NCBI GenBank assembly: GCA_036277115.1
Contig: DASUNM010000021.1
Span: forward strand, 434,001 to 498,000
Reading direction: 5' to 3'
DNA: 64,000 nucleotides
DNA from: Pyrinomonadaceae bacterium
GTDB lineage: Bacteria; Acidobacteriota; Blastocatellia; Pyrinomonadales; Pyrinomonadaceae
This document shows positions 26,847 through 36,161 of the stretch, in pieces. How positions within the stretch are numbered: the stretch's first letter is position 1; every line of letters begins with the position of its first letter. The notes under the pieces are model-generated. The model was not told where the DNA came from and did no database searches. It was given only the letters and a program-made list of their open reading frames with translations. A program made the translations under genes and the position numbers.

Positions 26847-27779
26847 CTAGCGGTTTTCTAAAGCGAGTCTGAGGAAATTCTCAAAAAGGATCCGGCCGTC
26901 GCGCGATTCATTCGGATGTTCCCAGCGGGTCGGGTTTTTGTGCCAATCCTCGAAAGACTTTTCCAGATGAAACTGAACGGAATAAATCAACTGACCATCA
27001 GAGCGCTTGACCATCATCTGATTGCGACTGAGAACTGAGGTGGCCAGCAACGTAAAGCCTTCGGGAACACCATCGAGTTGCAGTCCGTGGTTCTGCCAGA
27101 CGCGCAGAATGCAGCCCTCGCGAGTGTAGTCGTGCCAGCGGCGCGACTCCGGATTGTCGATGCCCTCGAAGATTGGATCTTCGGGCTCAACAATCCGCAC
27201 ATAACGATACTGGTATTCCGTTACCCGGCCAGTACGTCGCTGTTCCTGTTCCTGCTGATCGAGGGTCAAGACGCGGACACCGAAACTAAGTCCAACAAGT
27301 TGATGCCCACCGCAGATGGCCAGCACCGGCAAACGCGTGGCCGTGATGAAGCTTTTAAACGTGTCGAGAATTTCCGGCTTGTAGTAATCGAAATCGCGGA
27401 GGGTGCCGCTCAGGACGATTGCGTCAGGCTGGAATTCCTTCACGGCTTCCGCGACTTCGCTGACGTGTGCAATTCGCGTGGCCGGCTGTTTGACCAGCCG
27501 CTTGACGTTGGTGACGATGTTTTGCATCGCCAGCGACGCAATCTCGCGCTCGCGCTTTAACTCAGCGCCGATTTCCTTGCCCCATTCGCTGCGCGCGACG
27601 TCAGACACATCGCCTTCATCACGCAGCAGATTGTCGACGACCAGCACCCGCGCCGCATCGATTGTTTGCTCAATCGATTCGTAGCGACAGAACGTTTGCT
27701 GGTTGAAGGGAAAAGGCAGCGTGTGATCGCCGTCTGCCGGCGGCTGTTCCGTTTGGACTTGCTGTAAGTTCGGCTCCAT
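26847..27779 (-). CDS. class I glutamine amidotransferase-like protein
   Basis: This protein of about 310 residues has a C-terminal glutamine amidotransferase fold: nucleophile Cys in LAICGGHQLVG, and the His/Glu pair in VQFHLEKS. The N-terminal 90 or so residues (to NIVTNVKRLVK) belong to no recognised domain. The motifs resemble GMP-synthase-type glutaminase domains, but no synthetase partner is fused or adjacent, so the substrate is unknown. The ATG at 27779 is used rather than a start at 27833 that would overlap the upstream gene. TATAAT on the minus strand just upstream (27800-27795) may be a -10. Confidence 0.75.
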   Translation of the reverse strand: MEPNLQQVQTEQPPADGDHTLPFPFNQQTFCRYESIEQTIDAARVLVVDNLLRDEGDVSDVARSEWGKEIGAELKREREIASLAMQNIVTNVKRLVKQPATRIAHVSEVAEAVKEFQPDAIVLSGTLRDFDYYKPEILDTFKSFITATRLPVLAICGGHQLVGLSFGVRVLTLDQQEQEQRRTGRVTEYQYRYVRIVEPEDPIFEGIDNPESRRWHDYTREGCILRVWQNHGLQLDGVPEGFTLLATSVLSRNQMMVKRSDGQLIYSVQFHLEKSFEDWHKNPTRWEHPNESRDGRILFENFLRLALENR

Positions 27780-27801
27780 AAGAAATCGAAGAGAAATTAT
27801 A

Positions 27802-28293
27802 TCATCGCTGGCGCTGTTTTGTACTTCGGGCAAACTCAGGAGCGCGCGTTCCAGCGCCTGCCTGTGTGATTTCGTCGCGCATTCGCTCGATCAGCAGGCG
27901 CCGCACGCGCGCGCGAAGTGTCTCTGGCCCCTGGCGCGTCGATTCGTCCGCGAGCAGCAGTATGCGATACCAGGAGCTCTCGAGCTCGTCCGCAACGTGA
28001 GAGATCTTCGTAATGTCGTAGGGGATCGCCACGGCTTTGCAGCCGACGCGAGCGAACACGCAAAGATAGCGCGCGGTCGCCAGATCCGGGCAAAGCATTC
28101 GCCGCCGCCCAACTTTCAATTCAATTCCCAACAGAGTGTGATGAATTTGCGGCTCAGCGTTTTTCGCCAGGGCAGGGAATTCGTAAGCGCGGGTGCGCAT
28201 TTTCAGAATCCGATCGCCGTAAATCCGCGGTATCCACGAATCACCCATGGTGTCCTGGATTGCCGAGGCGAGTTCGCTCGCTGAGTTGGACAT
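27802..28293 (-). CDS. protein of unknown function at the end of the nuo operon
   Basis: These 163 residues are soluble and moderately basic, with a central IELKVGRRRMLCPDLATARYLCVFARVGC and an Arg-rich helical C-terminus (RARVRRLLIERMRDEI). No family is recognised. It starts 1 base after the nuoN stop, so it must be transcribed with the complex I genes. Whether it has a role there is unknown. Confidence 0.6.
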   Translation of the reverse strand: MSNSASELASAIQDTMGDSWIPRIYGDRILKMRTRAYEFPALAKNAEPQIHHTLLGIELKVGRRRMLCPDLATARYLCVFARVGCKAVAIPYDITKISHVADELESSWYRILLLADESTRQGPETLRARVRRLLIERMRDEITQAGAGTRAPEFARSTKQRQR

Positions 28294-28294
28294 G

Positions 28295-29842
28295 TTAGCG
28301 AACTACAACCGGGCCCGCCGGCTTGGGGCTGAAGGCGTTAATCACGCGCCCGGGAAATAGACCGAGATAGAACACGCCTAAGATTGTGAGGATCAGCGCG
28401 ACGGCGACGCCTGCCGGAACACGCGGCGGTTCCCAGATCGCGGTCCGTTCCTTAAAGAACATCACGATAATCAAACGCAGATAGTAGTAAGCCGAGATCG
28501 CCGTGTTCAGCACACCCAGCACGACCAGCCAGACATAGCCCTGGTTCACGGCCGCGCTGAACACCATGATCTTGCCCATGAAGCCGGCGGTCAGCGGCAT
28601 TCCCAGCAGACTCAGCAGAAAGATCGAGAGCGAGAACGCGAGCACCGGTGAGCTGAAACCGATGCCGTTGTAGTCTTCGACTTCGTTTCGCTGGTCGCCT
28701 TTGCGGGCGATGAGCGTGACGATCGCGAAGGCGCCCATGTTCATCACCGCGTAGGTGAGCAGGTAGAAGATGACAGCAGTAACGGCCGCGCTTCTCTGTG
28801 CTGGATCAGTTGCCGCTCCGGCCGCGACAAATCCCACCAGCGCGTAGCCGGCATGGGCGATCGACGAGTAAGCCAGCATGCGCTTGACGTTGTTTTGCAC
28901 AATGGCGACGACGTTCCCCATTGTCATAGTCAGCGCGGCCATGATGGCGAGTGCTCCGACCCACGCCGCATGCGCAAAGCCCGCGGTGCTGGCTGCAGCC
29001 GTCACGATGGGAAAGCCGAACAAGAAGACACGCATGAAAGAGGCAAAGCCGGCAGCCTTCGGCCCAGCGGCCATGAACGCCGTGACCGGAGTCGGCGCGC
29101 CTTCATAAACGTCAGGCGTCCACACATGAAATGGCGCAGTCGCGATTTTGAATCCGAAACCGACGATCAGCATCGCAATCCCGGCGAACAGCAGCGGCGG
29201 ATACAACGATTGATCGAGGCGCGTGGCTATTGTGGCGATGTTCGTCGTGCCGGGCAGAGTGTTTGTGGCCGTCGCCCCGTAAATCAAAGCGATCCCGTAC
29301 AACAAGAACGCCGAAGCGAACGAGCCGAGAATGAAGTACTTCAAAGACGATTCATTCGATCGAGTATCGGTGCGCCTGAATCCGGCGAGTACGTAAGTCG
29401 CGATTGAAAGAATCTCGAGACCGAGGAAGACAATTACCAGGTCGCCGGCCGAAGCCATCAGCATCATTCCGGCGGTCGCGAACAGAAGCAGTGCATGAAA
29501 CTCACCGGCCGGCAGGTTTTCCGTCTCGATCCAAATCGTCGCGATCAAGAGAGTGAGGATCGCTACGACGATAAATATCATCGTGAAGCTCAGACGGAAC
29601 TCGTCGAGCACAATCATGCCGTTGAAGGCACTGGCCGTTAGGGGACGCGCCACCCACAACCAAATTGTCGCGGCGGCGGCCGCGAGCATAGCGAGCACCG
29701 ATAACGTGCCGGTGACCAGTCGCTGACGCGGGTTACTGAACGCATCGACGATCATCACGATCACGCCGGCGAGCGCGACGATCAGCTCGGGCAGGATGAG
29801 CGCCAGGTTAACGTCCGGATTAGCGACTTGAAATAGAAGCAT
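28295..29842 (-). CDS. nuoN: NADH-quinone oxidoreductase subunit N
   Basis: This 515-residue antiporter-like membrane subunit of respiratory complex I has about 14 transmembrane helices. Family landmarks are YFILGSFASAFLLYGIALIYG, KIATAPFHVWTPDVYEGAPTPVTAFMA (conserved Lys/His of the proton path) and NVKRMLAYSSIAHAGYALVG. It is the last nuo gene of the operon and is separated from nuoM by two palindromic repeats. Confidence 0.95.
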   Translation of the reverse strand: MLLFQVANPDVNLALILPELIVALAGVIVMIVDAFSNPRQRLVTGTLSVLAMLAAAAATIWLWVARPLTASAFNGMIVLDEFRLSFTMIFIVVAILTLLIATIWIETENLPAGEFHALLLFATAGMMLMASAGDLVIVFLGLEILSIATYVLAGFRRTDTRSNESSLKYFILGSFASAFLLYGIALIYGATATNTLPGTTNIATIATRLDQSLYPPLLFAGIAMLIVGFGFKIATAPFHVWTPDVYEGAPTPVTAFMAAGPKAAGFASFMRVFLFGFPIVTAAASTAGFAHAAWVGALAIMAALTMTMGNVVAIVQNNVKRMLAYSSIAHAGYALVGFVAAGAATDPAQRSAAVTAVIFYLLTYAVMNMGAFAIVTLIARKGDQRNEVEDYNGIGFSSPVLAFSLSIFLLSLLGMPLTAGFMGKIMVFSAAVNQGYVWLVVLGVLNTAISAYYYLRLIIVMFFKERTAIWEPPRVPAGVAVALILTILGVFYLGLFPGRVINAFSPKPAGPVVVR

Positions 29843-29851
29843 TCTTTTACT

Positions 29852-29939
29852 CCCTCTCCCTTTGGGAGAGGGTTGGGCGTGGCACAGACTTTAGTCTGTG
29901 TTTTCGCCGGATGAATTCACAGACTGAAGTCTGTGCCAC
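29852..29939. repeat. two adjacent palindromic repeats between nuoM and nuoN
   Basis: The first, CCCTCTCCC-TTT-GGGAGAGGG (29852-29872), is a perfect 9-bp hairpin related to the repeat at 14287-14376. The second has 22-base arms (29879-29900 and 29918-29939) of the CAGACT family also found at 7498-7576, with one mismatch between the arms; each arm is itself palindromic. The 29940-30000 remainder shows nothing else. Confidence 0.88.
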
Positions 29940-30000
29940 ATGCGCGCCCTCATCCTCTGAAGTAACAGATCGTAAACTGCGTTGACGACGAAAATCATAA

Positions 30001-31557
30001 CTACTTGTGCGCCACCGTCGGCGCAGCTTCCTGCGGTGAAGCTACTCGTTGACGCGCCGCTTCAACGCTCTCGCGCGAACGATTCAAGAACGGTTGCGGA
30101 TAAACTCCCATGAAAAACATTAAAAAGATCAGCGGCAGAATCAATAAGGCTTCGCGCAGATTCAGGTCGTGCAGCTTCGCGTTCTCTTCGCTTGTTTTGG
30201 TGCCGAAAACCACGCGCTGCAACATCCAGAGCATGTAAACCGCCGCCCAAATCACCCCGGTGCCGGCGAGCATCGTCACAATCCATGCGTTCTGCACGGC
30301 GGTGGTCAGCCAGGCGCCAAGCATGATCAGAAATTCACCCACGAAACCGTTCATGAACGGCAAGCCAATCGATGAAAGTGACGCGATGACAAAGAGTGTC
30401 GAGAACCAGGGCATCGGCCGCGCCAGGCCTCCGAAGTCGCTGATCATGCGCGTGTGCCGCCGCTCGTAAATCATGCCGACGAACAAAAACAGCGCGCCGG
30501 TGGAAACACCGTGGTTCAACATCTGATATAAGGCGCCCTGCATCCCCTGCTCAGTAAATGAGAACAAGCCGAGCACGACAAAACCCATGTGACTAACAGA
30601 GGAGTAGGCGACCAGCCGCTTAACATCCGGCTGGACCATCGCCACGAGCGCGCCGTAGATGATGCCAATCACTGCGAGGGTGATCATGAGCCAGGCGAAG
30701 TCACGCGATGCATTTGGGAACAATCCGAAGTTGAAACGGAGCAGTCCGTAGGTGCCCATCTTCAGCAACACGCCCGCAAGAATCACCGAGCCGGCGGTGG
30801 GAGCTTCGGTGTGCGCATCGGGCAGCCAGGTGTGCAGCGGCCACAGCGGCACCTTAATACAAAACGCAAACGCGAACGCCAGGAACAGCCAGAATTCCGC
30901 GCGCGGCGAAATCACTCCGGTGGTTGTGCGGAGCGTTTCCAACAGCACCGTGTAATCAAAAGTACCGATGCCGGTCGCGCGCTGATGAATGAAATACAGC
31001 GCAATGATGCCGACCAACATGAGCAGCGAACCGACCGCCGTGTAAATGAAGAATTTGACGGCCGCGTAGATTCGCCGCTCGCCACCCCAAACGCCAATCA
31101 GGAAAAACATCGGCACGAGCGAAGCTTCAAAGAACAGGTAAAACAGCAGCAGGTCGAGCGACACGAATACGCCGATCATCGCTGATTCGAGCAGCAACAG
31201 GAGCACATAGTACGTTGGCTGATGTTTTGTGACGGAAGTCCAGCTGGAAAGAATTGCGATCGGCATCAGCAACGTCGTCAACAGGACGAGCCAGAGACTG
31301 ATGCCGTCGACTCCGACGTGATAACGCGCTCCGATCGAAGGAATCCACGAATAGTTTTCTTCAAACTGAAAACCGCCGAGCGTGCCGCCTCCGCCTTTCA
31401 GCAAAAGCAGCGAGACGATGAACACCGCCGTCGTGAAGCCGAGGGCAATCCAACGGTGATGCGATTCGCGCGCGCCCGGGGTGAAGCCGTACACAAGCGC
31501 CGTCGCCGCGCCGATGACGGGCAGAAGAATCAAAATTGTCAGCAGGTAACTCTGCAT
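30001..31557 (-). CDS. nuoM: NADH-quinone oxidoreductase subunit M
   Basis: This antiporter-like subunit of complex I, about 518 residues, has about 14 helices. Diagnostic segments are FFEASLVPMFFLIGVWGGERR, KVPLWPLHTWLPDAHTEAPTAGSV and DVKRLVAYSSVSHMGFVVLG. The ATG at 31557 begins a normal MQSYLLTILILLPVIGA helix. The upstream 20 codons in the same frame are repeat-derived and are excluded. Confidence 0.95.
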   Translation of the reverse strand: MQSYLLTILILLPVIGAATALVYGFTPGARESHHRWIALGFTTAVFIVSLLLLKGGGGTLGGFQFEENYSWIPSIGARYHVGVDGISLWLVLLTTLLMPIAILSSWTSVTKHQPTYYVLLLLLESAMIGVFVSLDLLLFYLFFEASLVPMFFLIGVWGGERRIYAAVKFFIYTAVGSLLMLVGIIALYFIHQRATGIGTFDYTVLLETLRTTTGVISPRAEFWLFLAFAFAFCIKVPLWPLHTWLPDAHTEAPTAGSVILAGVLLKMGTYGLLRFNFGLFPNASRDFAWLMITLAVIGIIYGALVAMVQPDVKRLVAYSSVSHMGFVVLGLFSFTEQGMQGALYQMLNHGVSTGALFLFVGMIYERRHTRMISDFGGLARPMPWFSTLFVIASLSSIGLPFMNGFVGEFLIMLGAWLTTAVQNAWIVTMLAGTGVIWAAVYMLWMLQRVVFGTKTSEENAKLHDLNLREALLILPLIFLMFFMGVYPQPFLNRSRESVEAARQRVASPQEAAPTVAHK

Positions 31558-31563
31558 GTTTCT

Positions 31564-31615
31564 GTTTAGCAGCGAGCTACCGCCGCTACTGTCGGGCAGT
31601 AGCCCGACTCTAAAC
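31564..31615. repeat. palindromic repeat between nuoL and nuoM
   Basis: GTTTAG and CTAAAC close the element, and inside is the perfect hairpin GTCGGGC-AGTA-GCCCGAC (31591-31608) with a second AGCGAGCTACCGCCGCTA stretch beside it. The word GTCGGGCTA also occurs in the repeat at 11509-11540, so the two may be related. Confidence 0.7.
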
Positions 31616-31616
31616 A

Positions 31617-33788
31617 CTATCTCGTCAACATTTGCGCGCCTTGATACGCGAAGTAGCCGATGATGATCAGGGCGCCGGTCAGAATGATCGCAGCGTAGCC
31701 GCGCAGGAACCCGAACTGCATGTAACGAAATGTTCGGCCGAGATCGACTATCGAACGACCCAGCGTGTGCAAAACTCCATCAATTACACCGACATCGAAA
31801 ATCTTCCAAAGACCTTCGCGCGAAAGGACATGAATGGGCTTGATAACAGCGCCGTCGTACACTTCGTCTACGTAATACTTGTTCTCGAGCAGCCGCGGCA
31901 TCTGTTGGAGCGGCTTGCGATTAAACATTACCCATCCAATCCCGATGCCGGTCAGCGCGATGAGCACTGAGACAAGAGTGAGCAGCCGTTCCGTGCGAAT
32001 TTCCTCCGGGCTGTGCACTGCGTGTTCTGTTCCATGCGTCGATGCTTCTCGGGCCGGCGTGAATGCAGGTTTACCATCAGTGTGTTCAGGCTCGGGCGAA
32101 AGCCAGTGCACATCCTTCGGCGGCTCGGTGCCGTGCGCGTCGGCAGCCGGAGCCTTGCTGATCACCGGCGCGAGCGTCTCTTCAAAATAGTTCCTCGGAT
32201 GACCGCCAACCATCGAACTGAGCGCGTAGGGAACGCCAACCAACCCCCCAACCGTCGAAAGGATTGCCAGAACGATCAGCGGAATCGTCATCGACTTTGG
32301 CGACTCGTGCGGTTCATGCGCGACCTCGTGACCGTGCTCGCCGTGATGATGGTCTTGACTCTTGTCGCGAAAACGCTCGTTGCTCCAGAAGGTCATCACC
32401 ATCAAACGCGTCATGTAGACGGCGGTGAGCAGCGCCGTCACCGCGCCAATGAACCACAGCGCTTTGTTGAGACCCGGCGGGATGCCAGGGTTATGCCCGC
32501 TCCAAGTCTTCCAAAGGATTTCGTCTTTCGAAAAGAAGCCGGCAAAGATCGGCACGCCGCAAATCGCCAACCAGCCCGCGCACATCGTGATCCAAGTAAC
32601 CGGCATGTACTTGCGCAGCCCACCCATGCGGCGCATGTCCTGCTCGTGATGCATGCCGTGAATGACTGAGCCGGAACCGAGAAACAGTTGCGCTTTAAAG
32701 AAAGCGTGCGTCATTACGTGAAAGATCGCCGCAACAAACGCGCCGACGCCGCACGCGAGAAACATGTAACCGAGCTGTGAAATAGTTGAGTACGCGAGAA
32801 CTTTCTTGATGTCGTTTTGCGCCAACCCGATCGTGGCGGCGAAGAGCGCCGTGGCCGCGCCGATAATCGCGACGATGAACATCGCGGTGGGCGCGTGCGT
32901 GTAAATCGCCGAACAACGGACCACCATGTACACGCCGGCGGTAACCATCGTCGCGGCGTGAATCAGCGCCGACACGGGTGTGGGGCCGGCCATCGCGTCC
33001 GGCAGCCATACGAACAGAGGAATCTGCGCGCTCTTTCCAGTGGCGCCGATGAAGAGAAGTACGGCCACCGAAGTGATGCCGCCGGCGAAAATAATCCGCC
33101 AGCCAAACGGATCCATGGGCATCGCGGCAATAGTCGTCAGCGCGCTGGTTAATCCCGTCTTATCGAAGAAACTAATCGAGGGTGCTCCTGCACCAGACGT
33201 CAGCCAAAAGATCAGCATGACGCCGAGAATGAATCCCCAATCCCCGACGCGGTTGGCAATGAACGCTTTTTTCGCTGCGGGCGCGGCTTCACTCTTGTCG
33301 ATGTAAAAACCGATTAGCAGATACGAGCACAGCCCGACGCCTTCCCAACCGACGAACATCAGGAGGAAATTGTCAGCCAGTATCAGCGTCAGCATCGCGA
33401 ACATGAACAGGTTCAGATACGCGAAGAAGCGGTAATAACCGCGATCACCGTGCATGTAGCCGGTTGCGAAAACGTGAATCAGGAAGCCAACGAAGGTGAT
33501 GAAGAGCGCGTAGATACCACTGAGTCGATCCATCGCCAGGCCGAAGTCGGCCCGGAAGCTGCCGACGTGGATCCACGTGAACAGGTGATCCATGATCGGT
33601 TGCGTTGCGTGGAGCGCGCCGTCTGATTTGAAGGCCAGGAAGAAAGCGATAACCGTCGAAATTCCCACCGCCGCGCAAGCTACGATGCCGATGAATCGTT
33701 CATTGCGCAGACGCCGCCCGACGAGCCAGTTGATGACTGCGCCGGCCAGCGGAGCGAAGATAATTAAACTGAGGAGGTTGTTCTCCAT
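31617..33788 (-). CDS. nuoL: NADH-quinone oxidoreductase subunit L
   Basis: This 723-residue distal antiporter-like subunit of complex I has about 16 helices and the lateral helix region. Landmarks are GWEGVGLCSYLLIGFY, GATGKSAQIPLFVWLPDAMAGPTPVSALIHAATMV begun near residue 245, and NDIKKVLAYSTISQLGYMF. Between about residues 475 and 600 there are two His-rich hydrophilic stretches (DHHHGEHGHEVAHEPHE and a HGTE/EHTDGK region), longer than usual. The ATG at 33788 follows a TTG that the longest reading would use. Confidence 0.95.
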   Translation of the reverse strand: MENNLLSLIIFAPLAGAVINWLVGRRLRNERFIGIVACAAVGISTVIAFFLAFKSDGALHATQPIMDHLFTWIHVGSFRADFGLAMDRLSGIYALFITFVGFLIHVFATGYMHGDRGYYRFFAYLNLFMFAMLTLILADNFLLMFVGWEGVGLCSYLLIGFYIDKSEAAPAAKKAFIANRVGDWGFILGVMLIFWLTSGAGAPSISFFDKTGLTSALTTIAAMPMDPFGWRIIFAGGITSVAVLLFIGATGKSAQIPLFVWLPDAMAGPTPVSALIHAATMVTAGVYMVVRCSAIYTHAPTAMFIVAIIGAATALFAATIGLAQNDIKKVLAYSTISQLGYMFLACGVGAFVAAIFHVMTHAFFKAQLFLGSGSVIHGMHHEQDMRRMGGLRKYMPVTWITMCAGWLAICGVPIFAGFFSKDEILWKTWSGHNPGIPPGLNKALWFIGAVTALLTAVYMTRLMVMTFWSNERFRDKSQDHHHGEHGHEVAHEPHESPKSMTIPLIVLAILSTVGGLVGVPYALSSMVGGHPRNYFEETLAPVISKAPAADAHGTEPPKDVHWLSPEPEHTDGKPAFTPAREASTHGTEHAVHSPEEIRTERLLTLVSVLIALTGIGIGWVMFNRKPLQQMPRLLENKYYVDEVYDGAVIKPIHVLSREGLWKIFDVGVIDGVLHTLGRSIVDLGRTFRYMQFGFLRGYAAIILTGALIIIGYFAYQGAQMLTR

Positions 33789-33796
33789 CAAAAACC

Positions 33797-33887
33797 GTCA
33801 ATAGTCAGTTGTCAGTGGTCAGTTTTAACGAAATCTCAGAGTCACGGCCTTCGAACAACTGACGACTGACAACGGACGACTGACTAC
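33797..33887. repeat. GTCAGTN heptad-word hairpin between nuoK and nuoL
   Basis: The left arm (33797-33824) is GTCAATA, GTCAGTT, GTCAGTG, GTCAGTT. The right arm (33854-33887) is CAACTGA, CGACTGA, CAACGGA, CGACTGA, CTAC. The nuoK stop codon TAG (33886-33884, minus) is formed by the outermost word. Confidence 0.9.
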
Positions 33888-34189
33888 AATCTCAGATTGC
33901 TCGCATCATCGACATCCAACGACTCGCGATTGCGAAAGATGGCGATGATGATTCCCAGACCCACGGCGGCTTCCGCGGCGGCTACCGTCATGACGATAAA
34001 AACGAACAACTGACCTGAGACATCGCGGAAGAAACTCGAAAACGCGACGAAGGTCAGGTTCACGGCATTCAGCATCAGTTCAATACACATGAACATCGAG
34101 ATGACGTTGCGCTTCAGCATGACGCCGACTACGCCGATCGTGAATAGCACGGCCGAAAGCGCGAGATACCATGAAAGCTGTGGTTCCAT
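33884..34189 (-). CDS. nuoK: NADH-quinone oxidoreductase subunit K
   Basis: This 101-residue, three-helix complex I subunit starts at ATG 34189 with [19 protein letters not shown]. The characteristic glutamate segments [16 protein letters not shown] and [14 protein letters not shown] are present. A much longer upstream reading (to 34405) overlaps nuoJ and is not used. The stop lies in the repeat that follows. Confidence 0.95.
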   Translation of the reverse strand: MEPQLSWYLALSAVLFTIGVVGVMLKRNVISMFMCIELMLNAVNLTFVAFSSFFRDVSGQLFVFIVMTVAAAEAAVGLGIIIAIFRNRESLDVDDASNLRL

Positions 34190-34199
34190 TGACTTCGAT

Positions 34200-34865
34200 C
34201 TAAACGTCTTTCTCTTCTGCGTGCGGGACCCCTTCGATGCCCAGGACTCTTTCCACTTCATCAGTCGTGCGTGATTGAATTGGGGTCGGATCGTCACCCG
34301 CCAGGGGATCCAAAATATCCTTCGCCAGCACCTGATGACCCGGCACCACGACGGCTCGCGGTGACAACAACCCGCCCGTGCGCGCGAGCGTGATCGCGCC
34401 GACAATCGCCATCAGAAGCAAAATCGACGTTATCTCAAACGGCAGCAAATAGGTCGTGAACAGCCCGCCGCCGATTGAGGCGGTTTGTCCAATATCCGAA
34501 ACTGTAGCCGCGGGTGTGGCCGGCGATGCCTGGACGAAGTAGATGATGAAGGCCGTCTCGGCAAAGAAGATTGCCGCCAGCATCATGCCAATCGGGACGA
34601 GGGCCCGCATGCGAAGCTTTAACTCTGCGTCTTCCACGTTCAGCAGCATGATCACGAACACGACCAGCACCATGATCGCGCCGGCGTAAACGATGACCTG
34701 GACAGCGGCGATGAAGGGCGCCGACAGCATCACATAGAGACAGGCCAGCGAGATGAAGACACCGATAAGCGAAATGGCGCTGTAAAGCGGATTGCGCTGC
34801 ACGACCATTGAAATCGCGCAACCAATCGCCATGCCGGCAAACAAAATGAAGAGCGCTGCTGTCAT
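34200..34865 (-). CDS. nuoJ: NADH-quinone oxidoreductase subunit J
   Basis: This 221-residue complex I subunit has five helices in its first 160 or so residues. [23 protein letters not shown] begins near residue 25 and [20 protein letters not shown] is the signature broken helix of the E-channel. The hydrophilic C-terminal tail of about 50 residues (from PRAVVVPG) is longer than usual. It lies 10 bases upstream of nuoK. nuoI, normally next to it, is absent: nuoH is directly upstream. Confidence 0.93.
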   Translation of the reverse strand: MTAALFILFAGMAIGCAISMVVQRNPLYSAISLIGVFISLACLYVMLSAPFIAAVQVIVYAGAIMVLVVFVIMLLNVEDAELKLRMRALVPIGMMLAAIFFAETAFIIYFVQASPATPAATVSDIGQTASIGGGLFTTYLLPFEITSILLLMAIVGAITLARTGGLLSPRAVVVPGHQVLAKDILDPLAGDDPTPIQSRTTDEVERVLGIEGVPHAEEKDV

Positions 34866-34870
34866 TAATT

Positions 34871-34960
34871 CTTTGTGAACCTCTGTGGTCCTTTGTGTCT
34901 TTGTGGTTAAAAAGCAGGCTCTACGACAAAGACACAGAGATACACAGAGTCGGCACGGAG
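34871..34960. repeat. CTTTGTG/CTCTGTG-word hairpin between nuoH and nuoJ
   Basis: The left arm (34871-34908) is CTTTGTG, CCTCTGTG, CCTTTGTG, TCTTTGTGG. The right arm (34925-34960) is GACAAAG, ACACAGAG, TACACAGAG. Word spacing is 8-10. It occupies the place where nuoI would be expected and contains no trace of it. Confidence 0.85.
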
Positions 34961-34962
34961 GC

Positions 34963-36036
34963 TTACCCCCACCAACCGTTCGAAGTCTTCAGATATTGGC
35001 CCACATAATCGAACACCCCGAGCCACTGCACCGTCGCCGTCAGGATGATGTTGATGATTGCGGCCGGGACCAGGTATTTCCAACCGAAGGCCATCAACTG
35101 ATCAAAACGAAAGCGCGGCAAAGTTCCGCGCAGCCAAATATAGAGAAACAGGAACAGGATCACTTTACCGAAGAAGTAGAAAACGCCGAGCCACGGCACT
35201 TGCTGAACGAATGGACCGTTCCAACCGCCGAGGAAAAGCGTCGTCGCCAGCATCGACACGGTGAACATGTTGACGTATTCGGCGAGGAAGAAGAGCGCGA
35301 ACTTCATCGCGCTGTATTCAGTATGAAAGCCGGCGACTAATTCAGTCTCCGCCTCAGGCAAATCAAAAGGTACGCGGTTCGTCTCAGCAATCGCCGCGAT
35401 TAAGTAAATGATGAAGCCGAGCGGCTGCACCCAGAACATGTTCCATCCGGTAATGCCCAGGTGCCCGGCTTGCTGCTCGACAATGCTGTAAAGATCGAGT
35501 GTGCCGGATTGCAGAATTACGCCAATAAGTCCCAGGCCCAGCGCCAGTTCGTACGAAATCATCTGCGCCGCCGAACGCAGGCCGCCCATCAGGCTGTACT
35601 TGTTATTCGACGACCAGCCGGCGAGCGCAATTCCGTAGACACCCACCGACGTGACACCCAGCACGTAGAGCAGGGCGACGTCGAACCTCGCGATCACGAG
35701 GCGAATAGGGCCCAGAACCGGAAGATTGACTTCGGGCCCGAACGGATAAACGACCATCGTCATCAGCGCTGCAACGGTGGCGATGATCGGCGCCAGGAAA
35801 TAAATGAAGCGGGTCGATTTGTCGGGGACGATGTCTTCTTTGAAGATGAACTTTATGAGGTCAGCGAGTGGTTGCAGAAATCCGCCGGGCCCGACGCGGT
35901 TAGGACCGAGACGGCCTTGAATAAATCCAAGCACGCGCCGCTCAGCCAGCACCGTGTAAGCCACCATCGTCATTACGACGAAGAAGGCGATCAGGATGCC
36001 CACCATTAGCAGTGCGACGTGTTTTAAATCTGCCAT
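34963..36036 (-). CDS. nuoH: NADH-quinone oxidoreductase subunit H
   Basis: This 357-residue membrane subunit at the quinone-site junction of complex I has eight helices. Signature segments are ERRVLGFIQGRLGPNRVGP, YSLMGGLRSAAQMISYEL and the quinone-cavity loop AETNRVPFDLPEAETELVAGFHTEYSAMKFA, begun near residue 213, with its conserved acidic residues. Start and length are normal. Confidence 0.96.
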   Translation of the reverse strand: MADLKHVALLMVGILIAFFVVMTMVAYTVLAERRVLGFIQGRLGPNRVGPGGFLQPLADLIKFIFKEDIVPDKSTRFIYFLAPIIATVAALMTMVVYPFGPEVNLPVLGPIRLVIARFDVALLYVLGVTSVGVYGIALAGWSSNNKYSLMGGLRSAAQMISYELALGLGLIGVILQSGTLDLYSIVEQQAGHLGITGWNMFWVQPLGFIIYLIAAIAETNRVPFDLPEAETELVAGFHTEYSAMKFALFFLAEYVNMFTVSMLATTLFLGGWNGPFVQQVPWLGVFYFFGKVILFLFLYIWLRGTLPRFRFDQLMAFGWKYLVPAAIINIILTATVQWLGVFDYVGQYLKTSNGWWG

Positions 36037-36044
36037 TCGAGATT

Positions 36045-36156
36045 AGTACTTCGTACTTTGAGCTTTGGCTTTGTTGTCCGGACCCAAAAGCTTAGTTCGC
36101 ACAAAGCGAACCTCTTTGAACAGACATCAAAGTACAAAGCACGAAATACAAAGTAC
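36045..36156. repeat. AAAGTAC heptad-word hairpin between nuoG and nuoH
   Basis: The left arm (36045-36078) is AGTACTT, CGTACTT, TGAGCTT, TGGCTTT. The right arm (36125-36156) is CATCAAA, GTACAAA, GCACGAA, ATACAAA, GTAC. It is the same family as the inner pair of the 915-1113 element. It ends 5 bases before the nuoG stop. Confidence 0.88.
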
Positions 36157-36161
36157 GGTCG

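Noticed and set aside
34189-34405. Longer nuoK reading frame starting at 34405
   Set aside because: The extra 72 residues overlap nuoJ in another frame and are Arg/Trp-rich. NuoK homology begins at the ATG at 34189.
34866-34962. Possible remnant of nuoI between nuoH and nuoJ
   Set aside because: The whole 97 bases are a CTTTGTG-type inverted repeat and spacer, and no CxxCxxC coding is found in any frame.
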